64,000 nucleotides of DNA. It comes from Arthrobacter sp. Leaf337. Its GTDB lineage: Bacteria > Actinomycetota > Actinomycetes > Actinomycetales > Micrococcaceae. Below the pieces are notes generated by a model. The model was given only the letters and a program-made list of their open reading frames with translations, was not told the DNA's origin and did no database searches. Positions 44,988-54,060 of the stretch are shown here, piece after piece. The position numbers were made by a program, and so were the translations under genes. How positions within the stretch are numbered: position 1 is the stretch's first letter; each line of letters starts with the position of its first letter. The DNA is taken from contig NZ_LMPC01000029.1 of the NCBI RefSeq assembly GCF_001423745.1, positions 102,835 to 166,834 on the forward strand, given 5' to 3'.

Positions 44988-46253
44988 TCAGCTTTGGGCA
45001 GTACCGCTGACGGCACCGGCAGCCGCACCAGTGGCTGACGCTGTTGCGTACGACGGCGGCTGCCACCCCGTGCGCTGCACCCACGCGTCCATCCTGCCGG
45101 CAGCATGCTCCGCGAACCATGCTTCCTTGTCCGCCGCGTAGCCCGCCGTCGACTTGTCTACGCTGTGGAGGGCGGCGACCCTCCGCTTCTCGGCCAGGTA
45201 GTCGCTCCTGGCCGCAGCATCGCCACGGAGCCAGTCCCGGAAACACAGGGCAAACCGCCAGCCGGGCGAGCCCGCGGGCCGGACATGCAGGTTGACGGGC
45301 CGGCCGGGGTCGGCGTTCCCGTGCAGGCGCTTGGCCCAGTCGGCCGGATCAGGGTGCGACGGTTTCGGGCTGTCGGCAAACACTCCCGGCCACAGCGGAA
45401 AGCCCGCCGCGGCGAGGAGCAGCGCGATCCGGTCCGCCGTCGCAAGATCCGCAACGGTCAACTGGAGGTCAATAATGTCTTTGGCGTCAAGCCCCGGCAC
45501 GGCGGTGGAGCCGATGTGATCCACCGCCACGATGTCCGCGGGAGCCGCAACCTGCAGCCGGGCGGCGAGGCGGGCGGCTTGGGCTTCCCACGTCGGATCG
45601 GCTGGCGCAAGCACCGGCCCGCCCGTCCGCGGCGCCGCCCGCTGCTTGCTGATGTTATCCGCAAAAGGGGCCAGCCGACTGGTCCACAGGACGTCAACGG
45701 CGGCTTTTAGTTCATCAATGCTTCCGGAGTTGTCCAGCACTACGTCCGCGGCGGCCAGGCGGTCGTCCCTGGCGGCCTGCACCGCCATCCGTGACCTGGC
45801 CTGCTCTTCGGTCATGTTCCGCAGTTCCACCATGCGCCGCACCCGCACCTCATCGGGTGCATCCACTACCAGCACGAGATGGAAATTGCTGCCCTGGCCC
45901 GTTTCCACGAGCAAGGGAATGTCCTGTACGACGACGGCGCCGCCGGGGGCGGCGTCAATCATCGCGGCGGCCCGCTCCCGGACCAGGGGATGAACGATGC
46001 CGTTGAGCACCGCGAGCCTCTCCGGGGCGCCAAACACCAGCGCGCCAAGCCGGGCCCGGTCCAGCCCGCCGTCCGCAGCCAGCATGTCCGCCCCGAATGC
46101 TTCCACCACGCGGCCTAGTCCGGGGGTTCCCGGCTCCACCACCTCACGAGCGAGGGCATCGGCGTCGACCAGGACGGCCCCCAGTTCGCGCAAACGCAAG
46201 GCTACAACTGACTTCCCCGAGGCGATGCCGCCCGTCAACCCGATCTTCAGCAC
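44988..46253 (-). CDS. coaE: Dephospho-CoA kinase fused to a GrpB (UPF0157) domain
   Basis: Last step of coenzyme A synthesis. Residues 1-200 are CoaE: Walker A IGLTGGIASGKSVVALRL, VLVDADALAREVVEPG and VVVQDIPLLVETG. Residues 215-400 are a GrpB domain of the nucleotidyltransferase-like fold: DPTWEAQAARLAARL, AVDHIGSTAVPGLDAKDIID and NLHVRPAGSPGWRFALCFRD. The same fusion is known in mycobacterial CoaE (Rv1631), where the second domain affects folding or regulation. The C-terminal tail is Ala/Ser/Thr-rich. GTG 46253 follows TAGTCT by six bases. Confidence 0.94.
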   Translation of the reverse strand: MLKIGLTGGIASGKSVVALRLRELGAVLVDADALAREVVEPGTPGLGRVVEAFGADMLAADGGLDRARLGALVFGAPERLAVLNGIVHPLVRERAAAMIDAAPGGAVVVQDIPLLVETGQGSNFHLVLVVDAPDEVRVRRMVELRNMTEEQARSRMAVQAARDDRLAAADVVLDNSGSIDELKAAVDVLWTSRLAPFADNISKQRAAPRTGGPVLAPADPTWEAQAARLAARLQVAAPADIVAVDHIGSTAVPGLDAKDIIDLQLTVADLATADRIALLLAAAGFPLWPGVFADSPKPSHPDPADWAKRLHGNADPGRPVNLHVRPAGSPGWRFALCFRDWLRGDAAARSDYLAEKRRVAALHSVDKSTAGYAADKEAWFAEHAAGRMDAWVQRTGWQPPSYATASATGAAAGAVSGTAQS

Positions 46254-46259
46254 CCCACC

Positions 46260-46265
46260 AGACTA
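46260..46265 (-). promoter_or_regulatory. -10 box of a leaderless coaE promoter
   Basis: TAGTCT on the minus strand, six bases (GGTGGG), then GTG 46253. The divergent yigZ gene uses the same layout 47 bases away. Confidence 0.6.
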
Positions 46266-46311
46266 GTCCCCACCCACCGCCACCCCTGACCGCGAGGGCC
46301 CATCCCCGGAC

Positions 46312-46317
46312 TAGACT
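46312..46317 (+). promoter_or_regulatory. -10 box of a leaderless yigZ promoter
   Basis: TAGACT, six bases (TGGGCG), then GTG 46324. Confidence 0.6.
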
Positions 46318-46323
46318 TGGGCG

Positions 46324-47010
46324 GTGCAAGAGCATGAAAGCAGGGCCACTGCCTACACCACCCTGGCGGCCGGGCCGGATTTCCGCCATGAACTCGAGAT
46401 CAAACGGTCGCGGTTCATCACCGTGATCCGGCGTAGCGGTGACGAAGAAGGCGCAAGGAACCTGGTGGCCGGACTGCGCAAGGAATTCCACGACGCCCGG
46501 CACCACTGCTCCGCCTTCGTCCTGGGACCGGACCGTGACATCCAGCGCTCCAACGACGACGGCGAGCCGTCCGGAACCGCCGGCATCCCCATGCTCGAGG
46601 CCCTCCTCCGGCGGGAGACATTGCCCGGGGTGACTGACCTGAGCGACGTCACCGCCGTCGTCGTCCGCTATTTTGGCGGGATCCTGCTCGGTGCGGGCGG
46701 TCTGGTACGCGCCTATTCGGAATCGGTGTCCTCCGCGCTGGACCTGGCACCGCTGGTCCGGCGCCGCCGGCTTCGGATCTGCTCCGTGGAGGTTCCGCAC
46801 TCCGCCGCCGGAAGGCTGGAAAACGACCTCCGCGCCGCCGGCTATGTGATGGCGGAGACAAGCTACGGGGCGAGGACCACTGTTCTCAGGGTGGCCCTTG
46901 CCGACCAGCCTGACGAACTCGACCGGGCCGCCGCACGGCTTGCGTCCCTGACAGCCGGCAGCGCCGTCCTGCGGCCGGAAGAAGCGGAATGGATCGATGT
47001 CCCCTTCTGA
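46324..47010 (+). CDS. yigZ: YigZ/IMPACT-family protein
   Basis: A 228-residue member of the UPF0029/IMPACT family. Diagnostic stretches are RHHCSAFVLG, SNDDGEPSGTAGIPMLEALL and VVVRYFGGILLGAGGLVRAYS, followed by a C-terminal ferredoxin-like domain. The eukaryotic relative IMPACT regulates GCN2; the bacterial role is unknown, with translation-related binding suggested. It starts at GTG 46324 behind a leaderless promoter, and the next gene overlaps its end by 14 bases. Confidence 0.9.
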   Translation: MQEHESRATAYTTLAAGPDFRHELEIKRSRFITVIRRSGDEEGARNLVAGLRKEFHDARHHCSAFVLGPDRDIQRSNDDGEPSGTAGIPMLEALLRRETLPGVTDLSDVTAVVVRYFGGILLGAGGLVRAYSESVSSALDLAPLVRRRRLRICSVEVPHSAAGRLENDLRAAGYVMAETSYGARTTVLRVALADQPDELDRAAARLASLTAGSAVLRPEEAEWIDVPF

Positions 47011-47551
47011 ACAGTCTTCGCATTCTGAATACGCACCGCTCCTCGCGGGCAGTGTGGAGCTGCTCGACGTCAACGAGGAAGTTTTGGCAGCGCTGCTGGA
47101 CCTGGCCCTCTCGGACGCCGCTGCCGACGAGGTCACTCCCCCGTTGGGTGCCACCTCCGGCTGGAACGCTGAGCGGATCGGCTGGTTCCGTGACTACCAC
47201 CGCGCTGCGGCGGCCGGCCTCGACAGCCCGGCCGGCCAGAAATCCTGGGCTGTCAGTTTTGGCGGCCGGGTGGCCGGCTCGATCCGGCTCAAGCGCACCG
47301 GAACCACCACGTCCGGGATGGCGTCGCTGGAAACCGGGCTGTGGCTGGGCCGCAGCTTCCGGGGACGGGGAATCGGCCGGGAAGCATTGAAAATTGTCTG
47401 TGCTGTGGCGTTAGGCTCCGGCGCTGCGTGGCTTCAGGCAGAAACCACTGCCGGAAATTCAGCAGCGCAGGCACTTCTGCGTTCCGCGGGCGCGGAGCTG
47501 GCTGCAGACGGTGCGGGTTCCCAAGTGACTGCGCGGATGAAGCTGCGCTGA
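46997..47551 (+). CDS. GNAT-family N-acetyltransferase (RimJ/RimL-like)
   Basis: A 184-residue GNAT enzyme starting at ATG 46997 (MSPSEQSSHSEYAPLL) inside the end of yigZ. The acetyl-CoA site is LWLGRSFRGRGIGREALKIV, preceded by beta-strand VAGSIRLKRTG, and the C-terminal AETTAGNSAAQALLRSAG replaces the usual NxxSxxVxxKxGF block of RimJ/RimL enzymes. Substrate unknown, possibly N-terminal or amino-acid acetylation. Co-translation with yigZ is likely. Confidence 0.8.
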   Translation: MSPSEQSSHSEYAPLLAGSVELLDVNEEVLAALLDLALSDAAADEVTPPLGATSGWNAERIGWFRDYHRAAAAGLDSPAGQKSWAVSFGGRVAGSIRLKRTGTTTSGMASLETGLWLGRSFRGRGIGREALKIVCAVALGSGAAWLQAETTAGNSAAQALLRSAGAELAADGAGSQVTARMKLR

Positions 47552-47624
47552 GGCTGCCTCGCCACGCGGCCGGGCCGGTGGTTGGATGGATGGACAGTGT
47601 CCGGCTGAGTTGAGGAGGCACCAG

Positions 47625-48053
47625 GTGGAAGATCCCTTCGACCTTGAACGGTTCGTGCAGGCCCAGGATGCCAACGGGACCTACCAGAGGGCCCTCGAAG
47701 AGCTAAAAGACGGGGAGAAGCAGAGCCACTGGATGTGGTTCATCTTCCCGCAGATCGCCGGCCTCGGACAGAGCGCCACGTCCCGGAAGTATGCCGTCAC
47801 GTCGCTGGCGGAGGCGAAAGCTTATCTGGAGCACCCGGTGCTTGGTCCGCGACTCCTTGCCTGTGCACGGGCTGTTGCCGCCCACACCGGACTCAGCGCC
47901 GTCGGGATCTTCGGCGGGATCGACGCCCGGAAACTCCAATCCTCCATGACGCTGTTCCTGCGGGCGGACCCTGCGGAACCGATCTTCCTGGAAATCCTCG
48001 ACCGGTACTTCGACGGCGTCCCGGACCCCGCAACCGACCGGCTCCTGGCTTAA
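47625..48053 (+). CDS. DUF1810 family protein (calpastatin-like)
   Basis: A 142-residue protein from GTG 47625, with GAGGAGG upstream. The family marks are DLERFVQAQ near the N-terminus, ELKDGEKQSHWMWFIFPQ and LGQSATSRKYAVTSLAEAKAYL. It is cytoplasmic, with no known enzyme motif; the function of DUF1810 is unknown. It stands alone after the GNAT gene and shares a bidirectional terminator with rpsA. Confidence 0.85.
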   Translation: MEDPFDLERFVQAQDANGTYQRALEELKDGEKQSHWMWFIFPQIAGLGQSATSRKYAVTSLAEAKAYLEHPVLGPRLLACARAVAAHTGLSAVGIFGGIDARKLQSSMTLFLRADPAEPIFLEILDRYFDGVPDPATDRLLA

Positions 48054-48058
48054 CGAAA

Positions 48059-48092
48059 AAGGTGGCCGCCCCCTTTCGGGGACGGCCACCTT
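48059..48092. terminator. Bidirectional terminator between the DUF1810 gene and rpsA
   Basis: GGTGGCCG-CCCC (48061-48072) pairs with GGGG-A-CGGCCACC (48078-48090) around a short loop with one bulged A. AAAAA precedes and TT follows, serving both convergent genes. Confidence 0.78.
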
Positions 48093-48146
48093 CAGCTAGC
48101 TAACAGCCTGGCACCTGAAGATCCCGTCCTCAGGCCAACCGGGAAA

Positions 48147-49622
48147 TTAGTTGCCGGTCAGCTTCTCGCGCAGTGCTGCAAGAGCCTCGTCCGAAGCAAG
48201 CGTGCCTGCACCGGTCTCGGCTGCAGCAGGCTCGGAGGAGTAGCTGGTGGTGCCGGAATCGCTGTCACCGGACGTTGCAGCTGCAGCGTCGTCGGCAGCG
48301 TGCTGGGCAACCTGCTTCTTGTGTGCTTCCCAGCGGGTCTGGGCGTCAGCGTACTGCTGCTCCCAGGCTGCGCGCTGGTTCTCGTAGCCTTCAAGCCACT
48401 CGTTGGACTCCGGGTCGAAGCCCTCCGGGTACTTGTAGTTGCCCTCTTCGTCGTACTCAGCGGCCATGCCGTAGAGAGCCGGGTCGAATTCGGTGCTGTC
48501 GGCGTCAACGCCCTCGTTAGCCTGCTTGAGGGAGAGGGAGATGCGGCGGCGCTCGAGGTCGATGTCGATGACCTTGACGAACAGCTCGTCGCCAACGGAG
48601 ACAACCTGCTCAGCCAGCTCCACGTGGCGGACTGCCAGCTCGGAGATGTGCACGAGGCCTTCGATGCCGTCTTCGACGCGAACGAACGCACCGAACGGAA
48701 CGAGCTTGGTGACCTTACCCGGAACAACCTGGCCGAGGGCGTGGGTGCGGGCGAAGGTCTGCCACGGATCTTCCTGCGTAGCCTTGAGCGACAGGGAAAC
48801 ACGCTCGCGGTCCAGGTCGACCTCGAGAACCTCGACGGTGACTTCCTGGCCAACTTCGACGACCTCGGACGGGTGGTCGATGTGCTTCCAGGACAGCTCG
48901 GAAACGTGAACCAGGCCGTCTACGCCGCCCAGGTCCACGAAGGCACCGAAGTTGACGATGGAGGAAACGACGCCGGGACGAACCTGGCCCTTTTCCAGCT
49001 TGTTGAGGAACGTGGAGCGGACCTCGGACTGGGTCTGCTCGAGCCATGCACGGCGGGACAGCACAACGTTGTTGCGGTTCTTGTCCAGCTCGATGATCTT
49101 GGCTTCGATCTGCTGACCGATGTACGGAGCAAGGTCGCGCACACGGCGCATCTCGACGAGGGATGCGGGCAGGAAGCCGCGCAGACCGATGTCGAGGATA
49201 AGACCACCCTTGACAACCTCGATGACGGTACCGGTGACGACACCGTCTTCTTCCTTGACCTTCTCGATGTCGCCCCAGGCGCGCTCGTACTGAGCACGCT
49301 TCTTGGAGAGGATCAGGCGGCCTTCTTTGTCTTCCTTGGTGAGCACCAGGGCTTCGACCTGATCGCCAACGGAGACGACGTCTCCGGGATCAACGTCGTG
49401 CTTGATGGACAGCTCGCGGGAGGGGATGACACCTTCGGTCTTGTAACCGATGTCGAGCAGAACTTCGTCGCGGTCGACCTTGACGACGGTACCCTCGACG
49501 AGATCTCCGTCGTTGAAGTACTTGATGGTGGCGTCGACTGCTGCGAGGAAGTCCTCAGCGGTACCGATGTCGTTAATCGCGACTACGGGGGTACCGGGCT
49601 TCTCGGTGGAGGTGATGGTCAT
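48147..49622 (-). CDS. rpsA: 30S ribosomal protein S1
   Basis: RNA-binding ribosomal protein with four S1 repeats: about residues 36-105 (LVEGTVVKVDRDEVLLDIGY), 122-190 (VVTGTVIEVVKGGLILDIGL), 208-276 (VVSSIVNFGAFVDLGGVDGL) and 293-362 (KVTKLVPFGAFVRVEDGIEG). The 491 residues end in an acidic, Ala/Ser-rich tail (SEPAAAETGAGTLASDEALA). The four-repeat form is typical of actinobacteria. ATG 49622. A strong SigA promoter lies about 150 bases upstream, leaving a long leader. Confidence 0.97.
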   Translation of the reverse strand: MTITSTEKPGTPVVAINDIGTAEDFLAAVDATIKYFNDGDLVEGTVVKVDRDEVLLDIGYKTEGVIPSRELSIKHDVDPGDVVSVGDQVEALVLTKEDKEGRLILSKKRAQYERAWGDIEKVKEEDGVVTGTVIEVVKGGLILDIGLRGFLPASLVEMRRVRDLAPYIGQQIEAKIIELDKNRNNVVLSRRAWLEQTQSEVRSTFLNKLEKGQVRPGVVSSIVNFGAFVDLGGVDGLVHVSELSWKHIDHPSEVVEVGQEVTVEVLEVDLDRERVSLSLKATQEDPWQTFARTHALGQVVPGKVTKLVPFGAFVRVEDGIEGLVHISELAVRHVELAEQVVSVGDELFVKVIDIDLERRRISLSLKQANEGVDADSTEFDPALYGMAAEYDEEGNYKYPEGFDPESNEWLEGYENQRAAWEQQYADAQTRWEAHKKQVAQHAADDAAAATSGDSDSGTTSYSSEPAAAETGAGTLASDEALAALREKLTGN

Positions 49623-49775
49623 GTAGTAGGGGCTCCGTTGTGGATAGTTAGTCGGTCAGGCGGACCGCCGCCCACCCGTATTGACGAGTGCGCGGATGTT
49701 GGCAGAACGCATGGTTCTACCAGGTTCATCCTGATTTGTGGATTCTAGATACGCGCACATAGTACACGCCCGTTT

Positions 49776-49805
49776 ATTCTAGTCGTACCCTCCAACGCCG
49801 GTCAA
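49776..49805 (-). promoter_or_regulatory. SigA-type promoter of rpsA
   Basis: On the minus strand, TTGACC (49805-49800), 18 bases, then TAGAAT (49781-49776), close to consensus. A second TAGAAT (49747-49742) lies 34 bases downstream without a good -35. Predicted leader about 147 bases. Confidence 0.7.
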
Positions 49806-49840
49806 AGCGGCAGGGGCGGGAACGGCGGCCCGAAACCCCT

Positions 49841-51130
49841 TTAGAAATGCGTCAGGCAGTGGGGCGCGCGTTCGACGGCGAACATGAGCCTTGCCCGGAG
49901 TGCGGCACCGGACGTGTGTTCCCGAATCCGCCCCGCCGCCTTCAACGTCACCGGACACACGGCGCCGAGGTAGATGGAGGCGAGATCGGCCACGTCCATC
50001 GACAGGTCGGGGCGCGCCCCTGCCTGTGCTCCCGAGACACTGGCCTCGCCGCCGCTGACGTCAAGGATGAACGTTCCGCCGGCGAATCCCAGGGCATCTT
50101 CGAGCTCCAGGACCAGCCGTCCGCCTGCGGAGTATCGGCGGGCACCGAGCGCCTGAACGCTGTCCAGGATCCGGAGCCAGAGCATATCCCGGTGGTCGGA
50201 GGCTTCGACGCAGCGCGGGTCCGCAAGCGCCCACACCAGAGGATCGTCCACCGGTGCGTCCGCCCAGCTGACACGCTGGATGAGGTCGATGCTGCCCAGG
50301 AACTGCCAGAGCTCCAGGTAGGCATCATCCGTTGCTGCCACCAGGTCCACGATTTCCACCGTGTAGGGCTTGGTGTCCCAGCCGGCGAATTTATACGAGA
50401 CGTAGCCGTCCACTGCTCCGGCAGCGTCGTAATGCAACGCGCACTTGATGGCTTCATCTTCGTTGCCGTCGCGGCCCACAGTTCCGGAGATGTTCTGCCG
50501 GTAGGCATCCTGCCGGACGATGGAACCGGGAGTGTGGCGGTGAACGCGCTCGAACACTTCAGGGGCCAGTTCGAGGAGCACCTTCCGGTCGGCGATCTCC
50601 ACCGTGCCGGAAGGCTGGTGGCGGAGATCGAACCGTGGTCCGGTATCCACCTTGATGCTGCGCTCAAACGTTGCAACGCCGTAGCCGAACCTCCCGTAGA
50701 TGGAGCCCTCGGAGGCGGTCAGCGCCGCAATCGCCAGACCGTCCGCCTTCGCCGCGGTAAGGTCTTCGGTCATCATTCGGCGCAAAAGGCCCTGACGCCG
50801 GTGGGTTCCGCGCACGGTCACTGCCGTCACCATGTGCGTGAGAAGCTGGCGGCCGTACCCGACATTCAGTTCCCGGCGGAGCGTGCCGAATGTTGCCACG
50901 GGGACACTGGCACCCAATGAATGCTGTGCCACTGCACCCGTCTGGTAGACGCCGGTCAGCTCGCGTCCATCCGTGCGGTACATGGCCATGATCTTGTCCA
51001 CGTATTCGTCGTTCCGGCGGGTGTCGTGGAATCCGAAGCCCACGGCCTGGATCCAATCGGTTCCCTGCTCATAGCCGGGCACACCCTTCTCCGCTGCCCT
51101 GAATCGACGGATCTCGTACTTTTCTGCCAC
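49841..51130 (-). CDS. Eis-like GNAT acetyltransferase with SCP2 domain
   Basis: Resembles mycobacterial Eis, a multi-acetylating aminoglycoside N-acetyltransferase. GTG 51130 with GGGAG upstream gives 429 residues. The N-terminal GNAT part has VAVTVRGTHRRQGLLRRMM (acetyl-CoA loop) and SEGSIYGRFGYGVAT, holding the tyrosine that serves as catalytic acid in Eis. The C-terminal SCP2-like part includes LVLELEDALGFAGGTFILDV. The chain ends LTHF; in Eis the terminal Phe carboxylate is the general base. The actual substrate here is unknown. It lies between rpsA and polA. Confidence 0.88.
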   Translation of the reverse strand: MAEKYEIRRFRAAEKGVPGYEQGTDWIQAVGFGFHDTRRNDEYVDKIMAMYRTDGRELTGVYQTGAVAQHSLGASVPVATFGTLRRELNVGYGRQLLTHMVTAVTVRGTHRRQGLLRRMMTEDLTAAKADGLAIAALTASEGSIYGRFGYGVATFERSIKVDTGPRFDLRHQPSGTVEIADRKVLLELAPEVFERVHRHTPGSIVRQDAYRQNISGTVGRDGNEDEAIKCALHYDAAGAVDGYVSYKFAGWDTKPYTVEIVDLVAATDDAYLELWQFLGSIDLIQRVSWADAPVDDPLVWALADPRCVEASDHRDMLWLRILDSVQALGARRYSAGGRLVLELEDALGFAGGTFILDVSGGEASVSGAQAGARPDLSMDVADLASIYLGAVCPVTLKAAGRIREHTSGAALRARLMFAVERAPHCLTHF

Positions 51131-51206
51131 GTGCTGCTCCCCCTTGAACCGAATGAACCACCGCGCGGGACGCCGTGTCGGCGGCGCCCTGCGCGTCCTA
51201 AAACTG

Positions 51207-54053
51207 CTAGTGCCCGGCGTCGTACCAGCTCGGACCGACGCCGATCTGGACGTCCAGCGGCACGCTGAGGGCCGCGGCGGAGCCCATCTGCTCGGTGACC
51301 AGCTTCTCCACTGCAACACGCTCGCCGGGGGCAACTTCAAGCACCAGTTCGTCATGGACCTGGAGGAGCATGCGCGATTTCAGGCCCTGGGCCTTCAGTT
51401 CCGCGTGCACGCCCAGCATGGCCCGTTTGATGATGTCTGCCGCCGAGCCCTGGATCGGTGAGTTCAGCGCGATGCGTTCCGCATTTTCGCGCAGCTGCCG
51501 GTCCGTGCTGGTGAGGTCCGGTAGGTACCGCCGACGGCCCTCGATGGTGGCGGTGTAGCCGTCGATCCGGGCCTGATCCACCACGCCGCGCAGGTAGTCG
51601 CGGACGGCTCCGAAGCGGTCGAAGTACTCCTTCATCAGGGTTCGGGCCTCGTCAACGGAAATCTCCAGTTGCTTGGAGAGCCCGAACGACGTCAGGCCGT
51701 AGGCAAGGCCGTAGGACATCGCCTTGACCTTGGAACGCATGGCGCTGGTGACCTGGTCCGTGGGCACGTGGAAGATATTCGATCCCACGAACCGGTGCAG
51801 GTCCTCGCCGTCCCGGTATGCCTGGATCAGGCCTTCATCCCCCGAGAGATGCGCCATGATCCGCATTTCGATCTGCGAATAGTCCGCGGACAAGAGGCAT
51901 TCATAGCCGTCGCTGACCACGAAGATGCCGCGGACCCGGCGGCCCTCCTCGCTGCGGATGGGGATGTTCTGCAGGTTGGGGTTGTTGGACGAGATCCGGC
52001 CGGTGGCGGCGACATTCTGCGCGTACGTAGTGTGGATCCGGCCGTCCTCGGTCACGGACTTCTTGAGCGACTCCAGCATCTGGCGCAGCTTCGAGGACTC
52101 GCGGTGCGCCATCAGCTGCACCAGGAATTCGTGCCCGGTCTTTTCCAGCAGGTTCTTCAGCGAGGCGGCGTCGGTGGTGTAACCGGACTTGATCTTCTTC
52201 GTCTTCGGCAGCTGCAGTTCCTCGAACAGGACGGTCTGCAACTGTTTGGGCGATCCCAGGTTGACTTCGTGGCCGATGGCGGCGAACGCCAGCTCCTGGG
52301 CGTTGTCGATCACCTTGGCCAGGTCAGCCAGCTGCTCATCCATCCGCTGCATGTCGATCGCAATGCCGGCGAGCTCCATGTCAGCCAGCACCCTGCTGAC
52401 CGGCAGCTCAAGGGTGGAGAGCAGTTCCTCCGCCTTGCGCTCCTTCAGCTCCGCTTCAAAGTAGCGGCTGAGCGTCTGGACGACGGCAGCGGCGTGGACA
52501 AGTTCGCCGGCTGCTGCCGAGTCGTCGCCGTCGAACGCCAGCTCCAGCTGTCCGGCCTTCGCAACGGCGGTGGAGATTTCGATGTTGAGGTGGTGCTGCG
52601 CCAGCTCCGCGAGCTCGTAGGTGCGGCGGTCGGGCTGGATGAGGTAGCCGGAAATCGAGGTGTCGTCCACGACGCCTTCAAGTTCCAGGCCGCGGGCGGT
52701 CAGCGCTTTCAGTGCGGCTTTGAAACCGTGCATCACCTTGGGCGCTTCGGGGTCGCGCAGCCACGCGGCCAATACGTTTTCGGCCTCGGCATCCTGGCTC
52801 GAAAGGTCGATGTAGGCGGCGGCTCCGTCCCGGACGATTGCCAGCGCGGCGGCGTCCTCCCCGATCCGTCCCGGAACGAGGTCTACAGCGAGTGCGGACC
52901 GCTGCCCGGCGCCTGCCGCCAGGAAAGCGCTCAGCTCGGCTGCTCCAGCCGGCGTGACGTAGTCCGGGATGTCCAGGCTTTCCCGTTCTGCGAGGTCCAC
53001 GTCGTCGCTCCCGTAGAGGGCGAAGAGGCGGGTGCGGATGGTCTTGAACTCAAGCTCATCGAACAATTGCTCCAGGGCTGCCTGGTCCGGCCGCGGCTCT
53101 GCCAGGTCGTCAAGCGTCACGGGCAGGTCCAGGTCGGTGTGGAGCCTGTTCAGCCGGCGGTTGCGCTTGACGGACTCCACGTTCTCGCGGAGGGCGTCAC
53201 CGACTTTGCCGCCGATCGAATCGAGGTGTTCCAGCACGCCTTCCAGCCCGCCGTAGAGGTTGATCCACTTGGCGGCCGTCTTGGGACCGACGCCGGGCAC
53301 GCCCGGGAGGTTGTCCGCCGACTCCCCCACCAGGGCGGCGAGGTCGGAGTACTCGGCCGGGGTGACGAAGTACTTTTCCTGGATGGCAGGGGCGTCCAGG
53401 CGGGGAATATCGCTGACGCCTTTCCTGGGGTACAGCACGAACACGTTGTCCGTAATCAGCTGGAAGGCATCGCGGTCGCCCGTCACCAGCAGCACTTCGT
53501 AGCCTGCCTTTTCGCCCATGGCGGCGAGGGTTGCCAGGATGTCGTCCGCTTCGTAGCCGGGCATCTTGATGGTCTTGATGCCCCACGCACCCATGACCTT
53601 GTCGATGAGGTCGATCTGGCCGCTCATCTCCCGGGGCGTCTCATTCCGGCCGCCCTTGTACTCGCTGTATTCGGCTTTGCGGTGGGTGGTCTCGTCCGAG
53701 ACGTCGAAGGCCACGGCGACGTGGGTGGGCTGCTGCTCCTTGATCAGGTTGATGAGCATGGACGTGAAACCGTGGATCGCGTTGGTGTGCTGCCCCGCAG
53801 CGGTGGAGAACTTGTCCGCAGGCAGGGCGAAGAACGCCCTGAACGCCATGGAGTGCCCGTCCAGCACCAGGAGGCGGGGCTGGTCGGTGATGGGAATCAC
53901 GGGGGCCACGGTGGCGGAAACCGGCTCCGCGGTACGTGTTGTGTTCCGGGCGGGCTTGGCTGCAGCCACTGAGGTGGACTCTGTTGCGGGTAGGACGTCT
54001 GCTGCAGTGCCTGCAGAAAGAGGGGCAGGGGCCGGTTTGGTAGTTTCACTCAC
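51207..54053 (-). CDS. polA: DNA polymerase I
   Basis: Fills repair gaps and removes primers. GTG 54053 gives 948 residues with a variable Ala/Pro/Thr N-terminus. The 5'-3' nuclease starts LLVLDGHSMAFRAFFALP and includes GYEADDILATLA and LVTGDRDAFQL. The 3'-5' exonuclease-like region is degraded (AVDLVPGRIG where the metal-binding DxE should be), so proofreading is probably absent, as in mycobacterial PolA. The polymerase domain has SADYSQIEMRIMAHLSGDEG, RSKVKAMSYGLAYGLTSFGL and LLQVHDELVLEV. TAGGCT seven bases upstream suggests a leaderless mRNA. Confidence 0.97.
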   Translation of the reverse strand: MSETTKPAPAPLSAGTAADVLPATESTSVAAAKPARNTTRTAEPVSATVAPVIPITDQPRLLVLDGHSMAFRAFFALPADKFSTAAGQHTNAIHGFTSMLINLIKEQQPTHVAVAFDVSDETTHRKAEYSEYKGGRNETPREMSGQIDLIDKVMGAWGIKTIKMPGYEADDILATLAAMGEKAGYEVLLVTGDRDAFQLITDNVFVLYPRKGVSDIPRLDAPAIQEKYFVTPAEYSDLAALVGESADNLPGVPGVGPKTAAKWINLYGGLEGVLEHLDSIGGKVGDALRENVESVKRNRRLNRLHTDLDLPVTLDDLAEPRPDQAALEQLFDELEFKTIRTRLFALYGSDDVDLAERESLDIPDYVTPAGAAELSAFLAAGAGQRSALAVDLVPGRIGEDAAALAIVRDGAAAYIDLSSQDAEAENVLAAWLRDPEAPKVMHGFKAALKALTARGLELEGVVDDTSISGYLIQPDRRTYELAELAQHHLNIEISTAVAKAGQLELAFDGDDSAAAGELVHAAAVVQTLSRYFEAELKERKAEELLSTLELPVSRVLADMELAGIAIDMQRMDEQLADLAKVIDNAQELAFAAIGHEVNLGSPKQLQTVLFEELQLPKTKKIKSGYTTDAASLKNLLEKTGHEFLVQLMAHRESSKLRQMLESLKKSVTEDGRIHTTYAQNVAATGRISSNNPNLQNIPIRSEEGRRVRGIFVVSDGYECLLSADYSQIEMRIMAHLSGDEGLIQAYRDGEDLHRFVGSNIFHVPTDQVTSAMRSKVKAMSYGLAYGLTSFGLSKQLEISVDEARTLMKEYFDRFGAVRDYLRGVVDQARIDGYTATIEGRRRYLPDLTSTDRQLRENAERIALNSPIQGSAADIIKRAMLGVHAELKAQGLKSRMLLQVHDELVLEVAPGERVAVEKLVTEQMGSAAALSVPLDVQIGVGPSWYDAGH

Positions 54054-54060
54054 AGGTGCC

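Noticed and set aside
47552..47624. Upstream extension of the DUF1810 gene to 47586
   Set aside because: The extra codons lack support, and GAGGAGG directly precedes GTG 47625, where the family homology begins.
51669..53972. 767-codon open frame on the plus strand
   Set aside because: It is the complement of polA. GC-rich third codon positions suppress stops in the opposite frame; the product has no domain and polA is unmistakable.
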